A DNA stretch of 64,000 nt from Rhizobium phaseoli. Lineage in GTDB: Bacteria > Pseudomonadota > Alphaproteobacteria > Rhizobiales > Rhizobiaceae. Made by a program: the position numbers and the translations under genes. The notes beneath the pieces are model-generated. The model saw only the letters and a list, made by a program, of their open reading frames with translations, had not been told where the DNA came from and did not search any database. Positions 52,514 through 62,613 of this stretch are shown piece by piece. The stretch covers positions 124,001-188,000 of the forward strand of contig NZ_WUFT01000006.1 in assembly GCF_010668805.1 (NCBI RefSeq), in the 5' to 3' direction. Numbering within the stretch: position 1 is the first letter of the stretch; every line of letters begins with the position of its first letter.

Positions 52514-54736
52514 TTACAGGAGAAAATCGCCTGCCCCGAGGTGGACGAGGCCCTTCAGCTGAACCTGGAAGTCTTGAACACCATCGCCGTTCAGGTCGCC
52601 CTGGATAATGGTAGCATCGCTCGCGGATCCAGCCTTGTCTTCATAGTGAAAAGTGAGCGCGCCAGCCTTGTGGTCGAAGGAGGCGTTCTCCTGCGCCAGG
52701 AAATGGAAGCTTCCATCGCCCTGCGCAGAGCCATTCGCATCTATCGCCGAGAAGTCGATCTTATCGACGCCTTTCTGGAAGTCGGTGATGACGTCGCGGT
52801 TCGCGCCGGACCCCATTTCCGTCAATGCCTTGAAGGCAAATGTATCCGAGCTGGCGCCACCGGTCATGATGTCCTTTCCGGCCCCGCCTTGGAGAACGTT
52901 GCTGCCGCTATTGCCGGTCAGTACGTCGTTATAGCTTGAGCCAGTCAAGTTTTCGATGCTGATGAACTTGTCACCGGTGGCATACCCGCCCGATGCTGCC
53001 CCAGTCGCCAAGTTGACGTTGACCCCGCCGGAGGCGGCATAGCTGGCCGTGTCGTTGTCACTACCGCCGTCGAGCACGTCCGCGCCGGCGCCGCCGTCCA
53101 GCTTATCCGCGCCAGCCCCGCCATGGAGAACGTTGCTGCCGTTATTGCCACCGGTCAGCACGTCGTTGTAGCTGGAGCCAGTCAGGTTTTCGATGCCAAC
53201 GATCTTGTCACCGGCGGCCTGGCCGCCCGATGCTGCCTTAGTTGCCAAGTTGACGTTGACCGCGCCGGAGCCCGCATAGCTGGCCGTGTCGTTGCCATTA
53301 CCGCCGTCAAGCACGTCCGCGCCGGCCCCGCCGTTCAACACGTCACTACCACCGAGACCCTTGAAGGTTTCGTTGCCACCGTTCGACTGACCGGTGTGCG
53401 GCAGGATGTCGTTGCCACTGGTGCCGATGAATTCCTTCGTCGGCGCGGTTGGCGTTGTCGGTTGCGTCGGCGTGGTCGGCGTTCCTGGTTGCGTTGGCGT
53501 GGTCGGCGTTCCCGGTTGCGTCGGCGTGGTTGGCGTTCCAGGTGCCGAGCTGGAGCCCGATTCGTAGGCACCGATATCGACAGTTCCAACGATGCGAGCG
53601 TGGCCGTCCAGATCGACCGAGCCGACGCCATACTTGTTGGTTCCGCCGTCGATCGCCGACGAGCCGGAGCCGAGGTGGAAGTTGTCGCTCGCTGCCCCAG
53701 CGAATTTCGGGTCGACGCCGAGCTTGTTGCCGTTCGCCGTGCTCGGCATCGCGTTGCCGCCGTCGGTCTTGACCGATGCCTGGCCGGCCGTGCCGTTGTA
53801 GGTGATGTTGTTGGCCCAGACGACGTTGCTGTTGGCGCCGCTGGTGGACGTGTTATCGATCGCAGTGTTGTTCTTGTTCACCGATGGGTCCGCAACGGCG
53901 ATGTTGTTGACCCAGGTGTTGTTGTTCGACGCCGAGTTGCTGAGTTCGCCGCGCCAGGTGCCGGTGTTCGCATTGTCCTGATTGTTGTGGTAGGCGGTGT
54001 TGTTCTGCACCGTGACGGAGTCGCTCCAGGTCACCTGGATGCCTTTGCCGCCGTTGTCGTAGACGAGGTTGTTGTCGACCAGGGTCTTGAATGTGTAGTT
54101 GGGATGACCGCTCGACTGCGTGCTCTGGAAATCGTCAATGATGATGCCGTTGCCATCGGTGTGCGCACCCGCCTTCGTGACGTTGTCGTGCGAGATATTG
54201 TTCCGCACGATCGTCCGGTAGCCGTCCGTCGAGGTATCACCTGTAATGTTCCGGTTCTCGTAGATCGAGATGCCCGAGTACCAGCCCGACGACGCGTTAT
54301 TGTAGGTCTCGTTCCCTTCGACGCGGATGAAGTCCGACTGGTTGAACTGAATGCCCGACTCCCCGCTGTCGTGGACAGTATTGTTGAGGATTTGGATGTG
54401 GTGGACGTTGTTCGCTTCGATGCCGTCGCCGGTGCCGCCCTTGATGTCGAAGCCGTTGATGACCACGTAATTGCCGTTGACACTGATCCCGGTGTACGAG
54501 CCCGCTGGTGGCCGAATGAGTGCTGCGCCGGGCACTTCCGAGCGCAGCGTGATGTTGCCTGCCGCCGAGCCGTCCTTGTCGATGTTAATGCTCTCGTTGT
54601 AGGTCCCCGGCTTCACCACGACCTCGTCGCCTGGCTTAAGGTTCGACGCCATCGCGTCGCTGATCGTACGGAAAGGAGAGGAGGTACTGCCGTTACCGCT
54701 GCTGCTGCCGGTCGTCGCTACGTAGTATGTTGTCAT
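52514..54736 (-). CDS. RTX calcium-binding exoprotein with parallel beta-helix domain
   Basis: This 740-residue protein starts at an ATG with GAGGA upstream; there is no Sec signal. Residues about 1-400 form a right-handed parallel beta-helix with many N-N-T/N-I turns (VHHIQILNNTVHDSGESGIQ and repeats), as in polysaccharide lyases and epimerases. A Pro/Thr linker at about 400-430 has three 9-residue repeats. The C-terminal 300 residues carry RTX nonapeptide blocks (GGAGADVLDGGNGND) and a closing DFQKGVDKIDFSAID module. This points to type I secretion and Ca2+-dependent folding outside the cell. Polysaccharide as substrate is inferred from the fold. Confidence 0.86.
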   Translation of the reverse strand: MTTYYVATTGSSSGNGSTSSPFRTISDAMASNLKPGDEVVVKPGTYNESINIDKDGSAAGNITLRSEVPGAALIRPPAGSYTGISVNGNYVVINGFDIKGGTGDGIEANNVHHIQILNNTVHDSGESGIQFNQSDFIRVEGNETYNNASSGWYSGISIYENRNITGDTSTDGYRTIVRNNISHDNVTKAGAHTDGNGIIIDDFQSTQSSGHPNYTFKTLVDNNLVYDNGGKGIQVTWSDSVTVQNNTAYHNNQDNANTGTWRGELSNSASNNNTWVNNIAVADPSVNKNNTAIDNTSTSGANSNVVWANNITYNGTAGQASVKTDGGNAMPSTANGNKLGVDPKFAGAASDNFHLGSGSSAIDGGTNKYGVGSVDLDGHARIVGTVDIGAYESGSSSAPGTPTTPTQPGTPTTPTQPGTPTTPTQPTTPTAPTKEFIGTSGNDILPHTGQSNGGNETFKGLGGSDVLNGGAGADVLDGGNGNDTASYAGSGAVNVNLATKAASGGQAAGDKIVGIENLTGSSYNDVLTGGNNGSNVLHGGAGADKLDGGAGADVLDGGSDNDTASYAASGGVNVNLATGAASGGYATGDKFISIENLTGSSYNDVLTGNSGSNVLQGGAGKDIMTGGASSDTFAFKALTEMGSGANRDVITDFQKGVDKIDFSAIDANGSAQGDGSFHFLAQENASFDHKAGALTFHYEDKAGSASDATIIQGDLNGDGVQDFQVQLKGLVHLGAGDFLL
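53460..53540. repeat. Three 27-bp tandem repeats in the RTX gene linker
   Basis: The units start at 53460, 53487 and 53514, each beginning GGTTGCGT and ending GGCGTTCC. They differ at a few third positions and encode Pro/Thr/Gln-rich nonapeptides on the minus strand. They sit in the linker between the beta-helix and RTX parts and could vary in number between strains. Confidence 0.85.
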
Positions 54737-55791
54737 GGTCTTGTTCCTCAACCCCTGCCCGTTAATATTTTAGGTTAATCCAGCGTTACGGCGGCAGGTT
54801 ATAGGGCGACATTTTGGAGCGCGCAACAGCAACGCGACAGTAAGTGCTTGACAAGCATAGCCTTATTGCTGCCACATTATCTTAATCACTCCGATGTTAC
54901 GTTTTGAAATATTTGCGGAATTTTGAGTCGCCCAAATTGGGGCAATATAAATGTCTCGTATTCCGAGAATTATTCTTTCTGCAACTACAGCGACATGCAT
55001 CCATTGAAAACTTTAGGAAAACCTGATGGCGCAACTGGATTCCTCTCGCCAAAGGCGGAATAGTCATTTTTTTTGTGAATTTGGCAATTTTGGGCGGTTT
55101 CGCCCTGATAATTGGTACTGAGCGAGATGGTAAGTGGGGCACGACCGTCGAATCGGCTGCGCCTCGAACGTCACAATCACCCCCCGATCAAACGGATCGG
55201 CGATAAGGCAATGCCGTCGTTTCCTGAGCCCGATACAGCGATCCCCAGGTACTCGGAACGCTGCTGCAGGCATGCCGCAAAGAACCGCCTACCACTCACT
55301 TGAGCGGGGCTAAACCACGGCCCAGTCATCCGCAGAGCAGGTGATCTCTTTGCATTGACCGTCAGCATTGCAGGAAGAATCGCGGCTCTCTCATCACCCG
55401 GTCAATTGCCCGCCACTCAACCCATTGCCGAAGCGCTGGCACGAGAGGCATCCTGGTGCGAGACCTTGGAACGGTGGCGCTTAGACCGGTGGCGTCGAAG
55501 TCCCTCTCTATTGTAATCGAGCTTGCTCCGTCGGCCGACCCGGCGTGGATCAATCCGCTGTACAAGATCCATGCAGCATATTCATTTATATACGGGCCGC
55601 CCCGCAGGGTCCCGGGTTTGCTCGCCGCATTGTAAAGAAGCATATCGACGGTCGCAGCAGACCTATGAGTTGCCTCTCGCGACCGCGGCTCGATCTGGAA
55701 ACTCATCGGACTTGCGGGCAGGCGTAGTTGATAAGCCCCCGCAATACGGTAGGGTATATACCTTCGAATTTCTATCGCGGATTGGCTCTTC
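54737..55791. other. Long intergenic region upstream of the RTX gene
   Basis: In about 1 kb I find no convincing gene. The first 300 bases are AT-rich relative to the surroundings and should contain the RTX promoter. From 55362 a long open frame exists on the minus strand, but it runs antiphase to the small secreted protein gene and has no family resemblance. No repeat or RNA gene is recognised. Confidence 0.4.
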
Positions 55792-56103
55792 TTAACGATC
55801 CAAGAAATGCTCGAAGTATACATGGGGAATGGGGTAGGCGTAGACGCCTCGGTCGACGAATCCGCGTCTGGAGAGGCAGTTTCTGAGCGCCGCGTTGTAA
55901 AGCAGGCTTTGCGGATCCGGCGAGCCGCGCCGCCACGAGCCTGCCTCCGGCGCGCACCACCGAAGCGCTTTGTCGTAGCGAGCCAGGAGGACCGGGTCGG
56001 TATCGACGCGAATGCCGCTGTAGGATTGATAGTTTGAAGGAGACTCCGCGGCAGAAATAAAGCCCAAGCTAAGCGCAACGCCAACGACTGCCATCAATCT
56101 CAT
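55792..56103 (-). CDS. Small secreted protein, unknown function
   Basis: This 103-residue protein has a signal peptide (MRLMAVVGVALSLGFISAAE). The mature part contains GIRVDTDPVLLARYDKALRW, then CAPEAGSWRRGSPDPQSLLY and NAALRNCLSRRGFVDRGVYA. Two cysteines could form a disulfide. The start has an AGGGGAG-like box about 10 nt upstream. No family is recognised. The gene is isolated on the minus strand; the export signal and the compact, non-repetitive sequence favour a real gene. Confidence 0.6.
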   Translation of the reverse strand: MRLMAVVGVALSLGFISAAESPSNYQSYSGIRVDTDPVLLARYDKALRWCAPEAGSWRRGSPDPQSLLYNAALRNCLSRRGFVDRGVYAYPIPHVYFEHFLDR

Positions 56104-56323
56104 TGGATTTCATTCTCCCCTGATTGATTATCGAAGTAATCGAGAGGAACGTTATTGGTTCCAATGCCTGCGGGCAAGAGGACGCATGGCCTCGGGACTC
56201 ATCGGCGATTGACCTGGTTTGCCAATGCTCCAAGAACAGGTGAGCATCAGTCGGGGAGCGTCGGCGGACGGATAGCCGCCACCGCAAACCGGCGGCAGCT
56301 ATCGGTCGTTGATCGAGCGGGGA

Positions 56324-56770
56324 TCAATCCAGGAGATCGGCCGGTACTTTGCCGCCATTTTCCGATAGCCGCTTCATCAGCGCCTTGTGCAGCCACATAT
56401 TCATTTTTGCGGAATCACCGCCGTCGCCGGTATAACCGAGCTCGGTGGCAAGTTCCTTGCGCTCGGCCATGCTCGCATCCATCCCGACGGCTTTCATCAA
56501 GTCGACGATCGAGTGGCGCCAATCGAGTTTCTGGCCGCTCTTCTTCACGGCCGCGTCGAGGATAGGGACGATATCGACTGTGGCTGTGGCGGAGGCTGTG
56601 GTTGAAGCCGGCTTGCTCTGAGCGGGAGAGGCGGCAGGTGCGGGACTGGGCGCTGCCGACGGCGAGACAGGAGCCTGGGCTGGCTGCGTCTTTGGCGCCC
56701 CGGCTGCAACGGGTTCGGCTGCTTTCGCTTCTCCGAAGATTGCATGTTTGATCTTGTCGAAGACACCCAT
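56324..56770 (-). CDS. DUF3597-domain protein
   Basis: This 148-residue protein starts MGVFDKIKHAIFG; a longer in-frame start lacks support. After a Pro/Ala-rich low-complexity linker (about 20-65), the C-terminal domain reads DIVPILDAAVKKSGQKLDWR, then HSIVDLMKAVGMDASMAERK and ELATELGYTGDGGDSAKMNM. This is the DUF3597 pattern of about 85 helical residues. The family has no established biochemical role, though the domain is LysM-associated in some proteins. It is monocistronic. Confidence 0.85.
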   Translation of the reverse strand: MGVFDKIKHAIFGEAKAAEPVAAGAPKTQPAQAPVSPSAAPSPAPAASPAQSKPASTTASATATVDIVPILDAAVKKSGQKLDWRHSIVDLMKAVGMDASMAERKELATELGYTGDGGDSAKMNMWLHKALMKRLSENGGKVPADLLD

Positions 56771-57276
56771 TCTTGAACCTCGAGTTTCATTGGATGAGAC
56801 CATGTTGGAACATGGAATTCCTGCCTGATATATCCAGACGGAGGGGAAGTTATTTTTGGTCGTCTCAATCGGTGGTGGAAAGTCAAATTCCAAGGCAAGG
56901 CGCAGCGATCTTTTCGAAAATGTTGCAAATGGCTCAAATGCATCGTGATCGCATCGAGTATCGAGCGTTGCTTGGCGGCACGGAAGGTTCCTGATGCAAG
57001 CGTCAAGCATAGACGCAGGCGGCGCTCCCGTCGCTGCATGACCTGTTCGCTTTTGGCACAGTCAGTTTGCTGATTCGCATTTCGATAACCGTGAAAGATC
57101 ATTCTCTGCCACTGAGCCGACTTGCCGTGCGGCGGAGTGAAACATTCGTCACCCCTTCACGTTGCCTTGCCATGGACGTCTTGCAGGTTGCAGGCGTCCA
57201 GACGATCGAAGGCACGCGCGTTCCTCGATTTTCGGCTGCCGGGCAGATCGCTCGGCGAATGGAAACGGAGGAAGAC

Positions 57277-57915
57277 ATGACCCATAACCACAATAGACTA
57301 TCCTTGGCAGTGCTTGCATCCACCTGCGCCCTGCTTGCCATGCCGGCAAGCGATGCACATGCTATCGATGTCGGCGTATCGGTGAATGCAGGCAGGGCCG
57401 CCAGCGCCGATGTCGGGGCATCACTTGGCGGAGGCGGCATCAGCGCCGATGCCGATGCTTCCGTCGGCGGTTCGAGCGGCGTCAATGCCGATGCGGCCGC
57501 CAGTGTCGGCGGCGGCCGGGGTGTTGATGCTGATGTCAATGCCGGGGTCGGCGGCGGCAATGGCCTCGACGCGACCGCCAATGCCAGGTTCGGCGGCGGG
57601 CGCGGCGTCAATGCCGGTCTCAATGCACGCATCGGCGGTTCCGACGGGCTTGATACCGACGCCACCGCCTCGGTCAGACGCGGCAGCGGCGTCGATGCCG
57701 ATCTAGCCATCGGCAGGGCAGGCGGCAGCAACAGGTCCGCAACTGGGGAGACCCTCAGTGCATCGCAGGCCCGCACTCTGGAGGCCTTCCGGGCGCGGCC
57801 GGTCAATGAACAGCGCAAGATGCTGGTCCGGTGCGCGGATATTTCGGCTTCAGGCGTCGCTGATTCCGGTCTTGCCGGTCTCTGCAGCCTGCTGCAGGCG
57901 ACAGCCTCGCGCTGA
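57277..57915 (+). CDS. Secreted Gly/Ala/Asp-rich protein with 14-residue repeats
   Basis: This 212-residue protein starts at an ATG with GGAGG 6 nt upstream, though the frame is open further back. A signal peptide ends near DAHA-IDVG. About seven tandem 14-residue units of the form V-x-A-D-x-x-A-x-V-G-G-G-x-G follow (about residues 50-148). Examples are VNADAAASVGGGRG and VDADVNAGVGGGNG. The C-terminal 60 residues are non-repetitive, with two cysteines (MLVRCADIS and GLCSLLQ) and a predicted helix. The repeat period suggests a stacked beta or glycine-loop fold at the cell surface. Function is unknown. Confidence 0.7.
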   Translation: MTHNHNRLSLAVLASTCALLAMPASDAHAIDVGVSVNAGRAASADVGASLGGGGISADADASVGGSSGVNADAAASVGGGRGVDADVNAGVGGGNGLDATANARFGGGRGVNAGLNARIGGSDGLDTDATASVRRGSGVDADLAIGRAGGSNRSATGETLSASQARTLEAFRARPVNEQRKMLVRCADISASGVADSGLAGLCSLLQATASR

Positions 57916-57920
57916 ACGCC

Positions 57921-57956
57921 AAAGACCCGCCGAACCGAAAGGCGAGGCGGGTCTTT
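57921..57956. terminator. Bidirectional terminator between Gly-rich gene and aapP
   Basis: An 11-bp stem, AAAGACCCGCC with GGCGGGTCTTT, has a 14-nt loop. It lies 6 nt after the plus-strand stop and 22 nt beyond the minus-strand aapP stop. A or T runs on each side let it serve both convergent transcripts. Confidence 0.85.
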
Positions 57957-57977
57957 GAAAGGTTTCAGCTCCCAGGC

Positions 57978-58751
57978 CTAATGCAGGATCTGGCTGAGGA
58001 ACAGTTTGGTGCGTTCGTGCTGCGGATTGTCGAAGAACTCGGCTGGCGAATTCTGTTCGACGATCTGGCCCTGGTCCATGAAGATGACGCGGTTGGCGAC
58101 CTGGCGGGCAAAGCCCATTTCATGGGTGACGCAGAGCATGGTCATGCCTTCCTCGGCAAGCCCCACCATGGTGTCGAGCACTTCCTTGATCATCTCGGGA
58201 TCGAGCGCCGAGGTCGGCTCGTCGAACAGCATGATCTTCGGGTTCATGCATAGCGACCTGGCGATCGCCACGCGCTGCTGCTGGCCGCCGGAAAGCTGTC
58301 CCGGATACTTGTTGGCCTGCTCGGGGATCTTGACCCGCTTCAGGAAGTGCATGGCGACCTCTTCCGCCTGCTTCTTCGGCATTTTGCGCACCCAGATCGG
58401 CGCCAAAGTGCAGTTTTCGAGGATCGTCAGGTGCGGGAAGAGGTTGAAGTGCTGGAACACCATACCGACTTCGCGCCGGACCTCATCGATCTTTTTCAGG
58501 TCGTTGGTGAGTTCCGTGCCGTCGACGACAATGCGGCCCTTCTGATGCTCTTCCAGGCGGTTGATGCAGCGGATCATCGTCGACTTGCCGGAACCTGACG
58601 GGCCGGCGATGACGATGCGCTCGCCTCGCATGACCTTGAGGTTGATGTCGCGCAGCACGTGGAAATCGCCGTACCACTTGTTCATATTGACGATATCGAC
58701 CGCCACTTCCGTTGCGGAAACGGTGAGCTTTTTCGCTGGAGCTTCAGCCAT
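57978..58751 (-). CDS. aapP: General L-amino-acid ABC transporter ATP-binding protein
   Basis: This 257-residue ATPase of the polar amino-acid family has Walker [16 protein letters not shown]-loop [11 protein letters not shown], signature [17 protein letters not shown], Walker [15 protein letters not shown] and H-loop CVTHEMGFA. It powers uptake of a broad range of L-amino acids in the Aap system of rhizobia, which also affects nodulation and efflux. The gene is the last of aapJQMP, 18 nt after aapM, and ends at the shared terminator. Confidence 0.95.
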   Translation of the reverse strand: MAEAPAKKLTVSATEVAVDIVNMNKWYGDFHVLRDINLKVMRGERIVIAGPSGSGKSTMIRCINRLEEHQKGRIVVDGTELTNDLKKIDEVRREVGMVFQHFNLFPHLTILENCTLAPIWVRKMPKKQAEEVAMHFLKRVKIPEQANKYPGQLSGGQQQRVAIARSLCMNPKIMLFDEPTSALDPEMIKEVLDTMVGLAEEGMTMLCVTHEMGFARQVANRVIFMDQGQIVEQNSPAEFFDNPQHERTKLFLSQILH

Positions 58752-58769
58752 GACTATTTTCCCTCATTC

Positions 58770-59924
58770 TTATCGTTTGTGGCCGGTATCGAGATGGCGT
58801 TCCATGAAGCCTGAATAGCGCGACATGCCGAAGCAGAACAGCCAGAAGATGAAGCCCGCGAAGATCAGACCCGTGATCGGCGTGACGGCGCTTGCCCAGT
58901 TGGCATCGGAGAAGTTCTGCTTGACGATACCGAGCAGATCGAACATGCCGATAATGGTGACCAGCGATGTGTCTTTGAACGTTCCGATGAAGGTGTTCAC
59001 GATGCTCGGGATCACCAGCTTGATGGCCTGCGGCATGATGATCAGCCGGGTCTTCTGCCAATAGCCGAGGCCAAGCGAATCTGCGCCCTCGAACTGTCCC
59101 TTGGGGATCGCCTGAAGGCCGCCGCGGATGACTTCCGCCATATAGGCCGACGTGAAAATTGAAACACCGATCAGCGCCCGCAGGAGTTTGTCCACGTTCC
59201 ACCCTGTGGGAAGGAAAAGCGGCAGCATCACGCTTGCCATGAACAGAACGGTGATCAGCGGAACGCCTCGAATGACCTCGATGAAGGTCACGCAGAGCAT
59301 GCGGATGACGGGCATCTTCGAGCGGCGTCCCAGCGCCAGCAGAATGCCGCAGGGGAAGGAAACGGCAATGCCGACAAAGGACAGGACGAGCGTCACCATC
59401 AACCCGCCCCAGAGCGGTGTCTCCACCACTTCGAGGCCGTATCCGCCGTGAAGAAGCCAGAAGGCGATGATCGGCAGGGCGGCGAACAGAAGAATGGCGT
59501 TCAACCCCTTGCGCGGTGCCGACGGGATAAGCATCGGAACCAGCAGCAGAATGAAGAGGATCCCGACGATCGCCGGCCTCCAACGCTCACTGAGCGGATA
59601 GCGGCCGAAGATGAACTGATCGTATTTGGCGCTGACGAAGGCCCAGCACGCGCCACTCCAGCCATCAGGCTGGATCCCGCCCTGGACCGTCGTCGCGCAG
59701 AATGTGCGGTCCGGCCCGAACCATACGGCCTGGATAAACAGCCAGTTGACGAGATGCGGTACGGCCCATGCGATCAAAGCAAGAGCCAGGATCGTCAGGA
59801 TTACATCCTTCGGGGTAGCAAGGAGATTACGGCGTATCCAGGCGCCGGCCCCCCTTTCTCCGCGCGGAGGCGGCTCGGCGGCCAGGATTGACGTTCTGAC
59901 GAAGGGTTTATCGGTGATCGACAT
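58770..59924 (-). CDS. aapM: General L-amino-acid ABC transporter permease AapM
   Basis: This 384-residue membrane permease starts at the ATG at 59924, preceded by GGAG. An initial helix near residue 45 is followed by the BPD permease domain (about 180-375). The EAA loop sequence [20 protein letters not shown] interacts with the ATPase. Further helices at [20 protein letters not shown] lead to the C-terminal [17 protein letters not shown]. It pairs with AapQ, the first permease; the stop of aapQ and start of aapM are directly adjacent. Confidence 0.95.
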   Translation of the reverse strand: MSITDKPFVRTSILAAEPPPRGERGAGAWIRRNLLATPKDVILTILALALIAWAVPHLVNWLFIQAVWFGPDRTFCATTVQGGIQPDGWSGACWAFVSAKYDQFIFGRYPLSERWRPAIVGILFILLLVPMLIPSAPRKGLNAILLFAALPIIAFWLLHGGYGLEVVETPLWGGLMVTLVLSFVGIAVSFPCGILLALGRRSKMPVIRMLCVTFIEVIRGVPLITVLFMASVMLPLFLPTGWNVDKLLRALIGVSIFTSAYMAEVIRGGLQAIPKGQFEGADSLGLGYWQKTRLIIMPQAIKLVIPSIVNTFIGTFKDTSLVTIIGMFDLLGIVKQNFSDANWASAVTPITGLIFAGFIFWLFCFGMSRYSGFMERHLDTGHKR

Positions 59925-59925
59925 T

Positions 59926-61128
59926 TTATCTCTCCACCAGTGCCATCTTGGCATTGAACCAATTCATGAACAGCGACGTGAGAATGCTCAAACTGAGATA
60001 GACGATACCCCATATGCAAACGATCTCGATCGCTTGACCGCTCTGGTTGAGGATCGTGCCGCCGACGGCAACGAGATCCGAAAAGCCGATCGCGATGGCG
60101 AGTGAGGAGTTTTTGGTCAGGTTCAAATACTGGCTGGTCAGCGGCGGGATGATGATGCGCAGCGCCTGCGGCACCACGACAAGCCTCGTCACGCTCGATG
60201 GATGCAGCCCCAGCGCGCCGGCTGCCTCGGATTGCCCCTTTGGAACGCCGCGAATGCCGCCGCGAACGATCTCGGCAATGAACGAGGCGGTATAAAAGGA
60301 CAGAGCGAGAAACAGCGACATGAATTCGGGGCCGACGACGGAGCCGCCCGTCAAGTTGAACTTTCCAGCGACGGGAAAGTCGAAGCTTAGCGGAAAACCT
60401 GAGACAACGAAGACCAGCAATGGCAAGCCGACGATCAGCGCGATCGACACCCATACCGTGTGGAACGGCTGGCCGGTTGCCGCCTGCCGCTTATGAGCCC
60501 AGCGCGCCATTACGATGGCGACAACAATCCCGATCACCAGGGCGATCCCGACCGCAATCATGCCAGTCTCGAAGATCGGCTTCGGGAAGGCTAGTCCTCT
60601 GTTGTTGAGGAACATGCTGAACGGCAGACCCACCGACTCGCGCGGTTGTGGCAAGACGGAGAGAACGCCGAGATACCAAAAAAAGATGACGAGCAGCGGC
60701 GGAATGTTGCGGAAGATTTCGACATAGACCGTGCAGAGCTTGGCAATCAGCCAGTTGTGCGACAGCCGGCCGATCCCGATCAGGAAGCCTATGATCGTCG
60801 CGGTGAATATGCCGGTCACCGCCACCAGCAAAGTATTCAGAATGCCGACGACAAGTGCGCGCGCATAGGTCGAGTCGCTCGAAAAGCCGATCAGTGACTG
60901 GCCGATTTCGAAACCGGCGCGACCGCGAAGAAAGCCGAAGCCCGATGCCGTATTGCTGCGGGCAAGGTTCACCGCCGTGTTGTGGGCCACCCACCACACA
61001 AACGCCACGAGGACAACGATTGTTAGAACCTGGAAAAATATGCTCCGGTATTTCGGGTCGTACATTGCCGACCGGAAAGTCCAGCCGGTGCCATGCAAAG
61101 GTGTCGTATCCACAGCCCCATGCGTCAT
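59926..61128 (-). CDS. aapQ: General L-amino-acid ABC transporter permease AapQ
   Basis: This 400-residue permease starts [13 protein letters not shown]; an upstream in-frame ATG at 61206 adds a Lys-rich tail not seen in the family. It has an N-terminal helix at about 25-50, a large loop, and a permease domain of about 180-395. The EAA loop is [20 protein letters not shown] and the end is [20 protein letters not shown]. It is the counterpart of AapM in the hetero-oligomeric channel. It follows aapJ by about 100 nt, the longest gap in the operon. Confidence 0.94.
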   Translation of the reverse strand: MTHGAVDTTPLHGTGWTFRSAMYDPKYRSIFFQVLTIVVLVAFVWWVAHNTAVNLARSNTASGFGFLRGRAGFEIGQSLIGFSSDSTYARALVVGILNTLLVAVTGIFTATIIGFLIGIGRLSHNWLIAKLCTVYVEIFRNIPPLLVIFFWYLGVLSVLPQPRESVGLPFSMFLNNRGLAFPKPIFETGMIAVGIALVIGIVVAIVMARWAHKRQAATGQPFHTVWVSIALIVGLPLLVFVVSGFPLSFDFPVAGKFNLTGGSVVGPEFMSLFLALSFYTASFIAEIVRGGIRGVPKGQSEAAGALGLHPSSVTRLVVVPQALRIIIPPLTSQYLNLTKNSSLAIAIGFSDLVAVGGTILNQSGQAIEIVCIWGIVYLSLSILTSLFMNWFNAKMALVER

Positions 61129-61230
61129 GCCGCGCCAATCCCCTTGTGCCCGTTTTCGGGCTTTCTTTTTGCTTTTTGGAAGATGGGAGGGCGGCTTGGC
61201 CGCCATCCCGGATTTTATGCCAGAGTTCGA

Positions 61231-62256
61231 TTAACGAACCGGCGGTGCGTACTGGATGCCGCCCTTGTTCCAGAGAGCATTCAAACCGCGTGCGATCTTG
61301 AGCGGGCTACCCTGGCCGATGTTGCGCTCGAAGATTTCGCTATAGTTGCCGACGCCCTTGATGACGTTGTAGGCCCATTCATTGGTCAGGCCGAGATCGG
61401 TGCCGATCTTGGTATCGGCCTCGCTGCCAAGGAAGCGCTTGATGTCAGGGTTCGGCGAGTTCTTCATCTCGTCGACATTTGCCTGGGTGATGCCGAACTC
61501 TTCGGCATTGATCAGCGCATAAGCCGTCCAGGAAACGATATCGAACCACTGATCGTCACCTTGACGGACGGCCGGGCCAAGCGGCTCCTTCGAGATGATC
61601 TCAGGAAGAATGACATGTTCGTCGGGATTCTTCAGCGTCAGACGCAATGAATAGAGACCGGATTGGTCGGTCGTGTAAACGTCGCAACGACCGGAGTCGT
61701 AAGCCGCGTTGACCTCAGGCAGATTTTCGAAGACGACCGGATTGTACTGCAGATTGTTCGTCTTGAAGTAATCTGCGAGGTTCAGTTCTGTGGTCGTGCC
61801 AGACTGCACGCAGATTGCGGCGCCGGAAAGTTCCAGCGCCGACTTCACGTTCAGGCTCTTACGTACCATGAAGCCCTGACCGTCATAATAGGTGACAGGA
61901 CGGAAATTGAAGCCGAGCGCTGTGTCGCGATTGATCGTCCAGGTCGTATTGCGCGAGAGAACGTCGATTTCGCCGGACTGCAGAGCCGTGAAGCGCTCCT
62001 TCGCATTTGTCGGCGTGTACTTGACCTTGGTGGGATCGCCGAAGACGGCCGAAGCGACGGCCTTGCAGAAGTCGACGTCGAAGCCAGCCCAATTGCCGGA
62101 AGCGTCAGGTGCGGCAAAGCCGGTAAGGCCGGTATTGACACCACACTGAACGAAACCCTTAGCCTTTACATCGGTGAGTGTCGTGGCCGAGGCAGCCGAG
62201 GCGCCAAGAGCGAAAACTGCTGCGCCGAGAGCGGCGGACAGAAGCTTGTTCTTCAT
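61231..62256 (-). CDS. aapJ: General L-amino-acid ABC transporter periplasmic binding protein
   Basis: This 341-residue protein starts MKNKLLSAALGAAVFALGAS, a signal peptide ending near SASA-ATT. The mature part is a class 3 periplasmic binding protein: TLTDVKAKGFVQCGVNTGLT, GNWAGFDVDFCKAVASAVFG and the ligand site around LQSGEIDVLSRNTTWTINRD. It captures L-amino acids for AapQMP. A ribosome site GGGA precedes the start. It is the first and probably most expressed gene of the operon, divergent from metC. Confidence 0.96.
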   Translation of the reverse strand: MKNKLLSAALGAAVFALGASAASATTLTDVKAKGFVQCGVNTGLTGFAAPDASGNWAGFDVDFCKAVASAVFGDPTKVKYTPTNAKERFTALQSGEIDVLSRNTTWTINRDTALGFNFRPVTYYDGQGFMVRKSLNVKSALELSGAAICVQSGTTTELNLADYFKTNNLQYNPVVFENLPEVNAAYDSGRCDVYTTDQSGLYSLRLTLKNPDEHVILPEIISKEPLGPAVRQGDDQWFDIVSWTAYALINAEEFGITQANVDEMKNSPNPDIKRFLGSEADTKIGTDLGLTNEWAYNVIKGVGNYSEIFERNIGQGSPLKIARGLNALWNKGGIQYAPPVR

Positions 62257-62613
62257 TTTTCCCAACCTTTTCCGTTGTCTTATATTTTCTTGTGGGGGAG
62301 TTCCGGCGGAAAAACCTGCCGCCCCCATTGTCTCGACACCCTCCCGGCGCGAGTGCCCTATCACAGTCGCAAATGTCACCACGGTCAAGTGTCGCCATCA
62401 ATAATTGCGGCAAAATTCGGAATTTTGGCGGATTGCGCCGCATTCGAGGGCGGTTGACTATGAAATAGGCGTCCGATTGCGGAAAAATAACGCGAAATTC
62501 GGAAAATCCATCATTCCCGAGGGCGCCCGCAACCGGTCGACAAGGGGTTGACCGGACACGGCGGGGCGTCCAAAAGTCTGGTTTCGTGCCCCTCGCCAAA
62601 GGCTATTTCCGAA

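Noticed and set aside
52940..53550. Regular repeats suggesting a CRISPR array
   Set aside because: The repetition is protein-coding (RTX nonapeptides and the Pro/Thr linker). Units are adjacent without unique spacers, and no cas genes are near.
55362..56084. A 240-codon open frame on the minus strand
   Set aside because: It overlaps the 103-aa secreted protein gene in another frame, has no family resemblance or good ribosome site, and its composition looks like an antiphase frame of GC-rich DNA. The short LLYNAA match between the two is not enough to call a duplicated gene.
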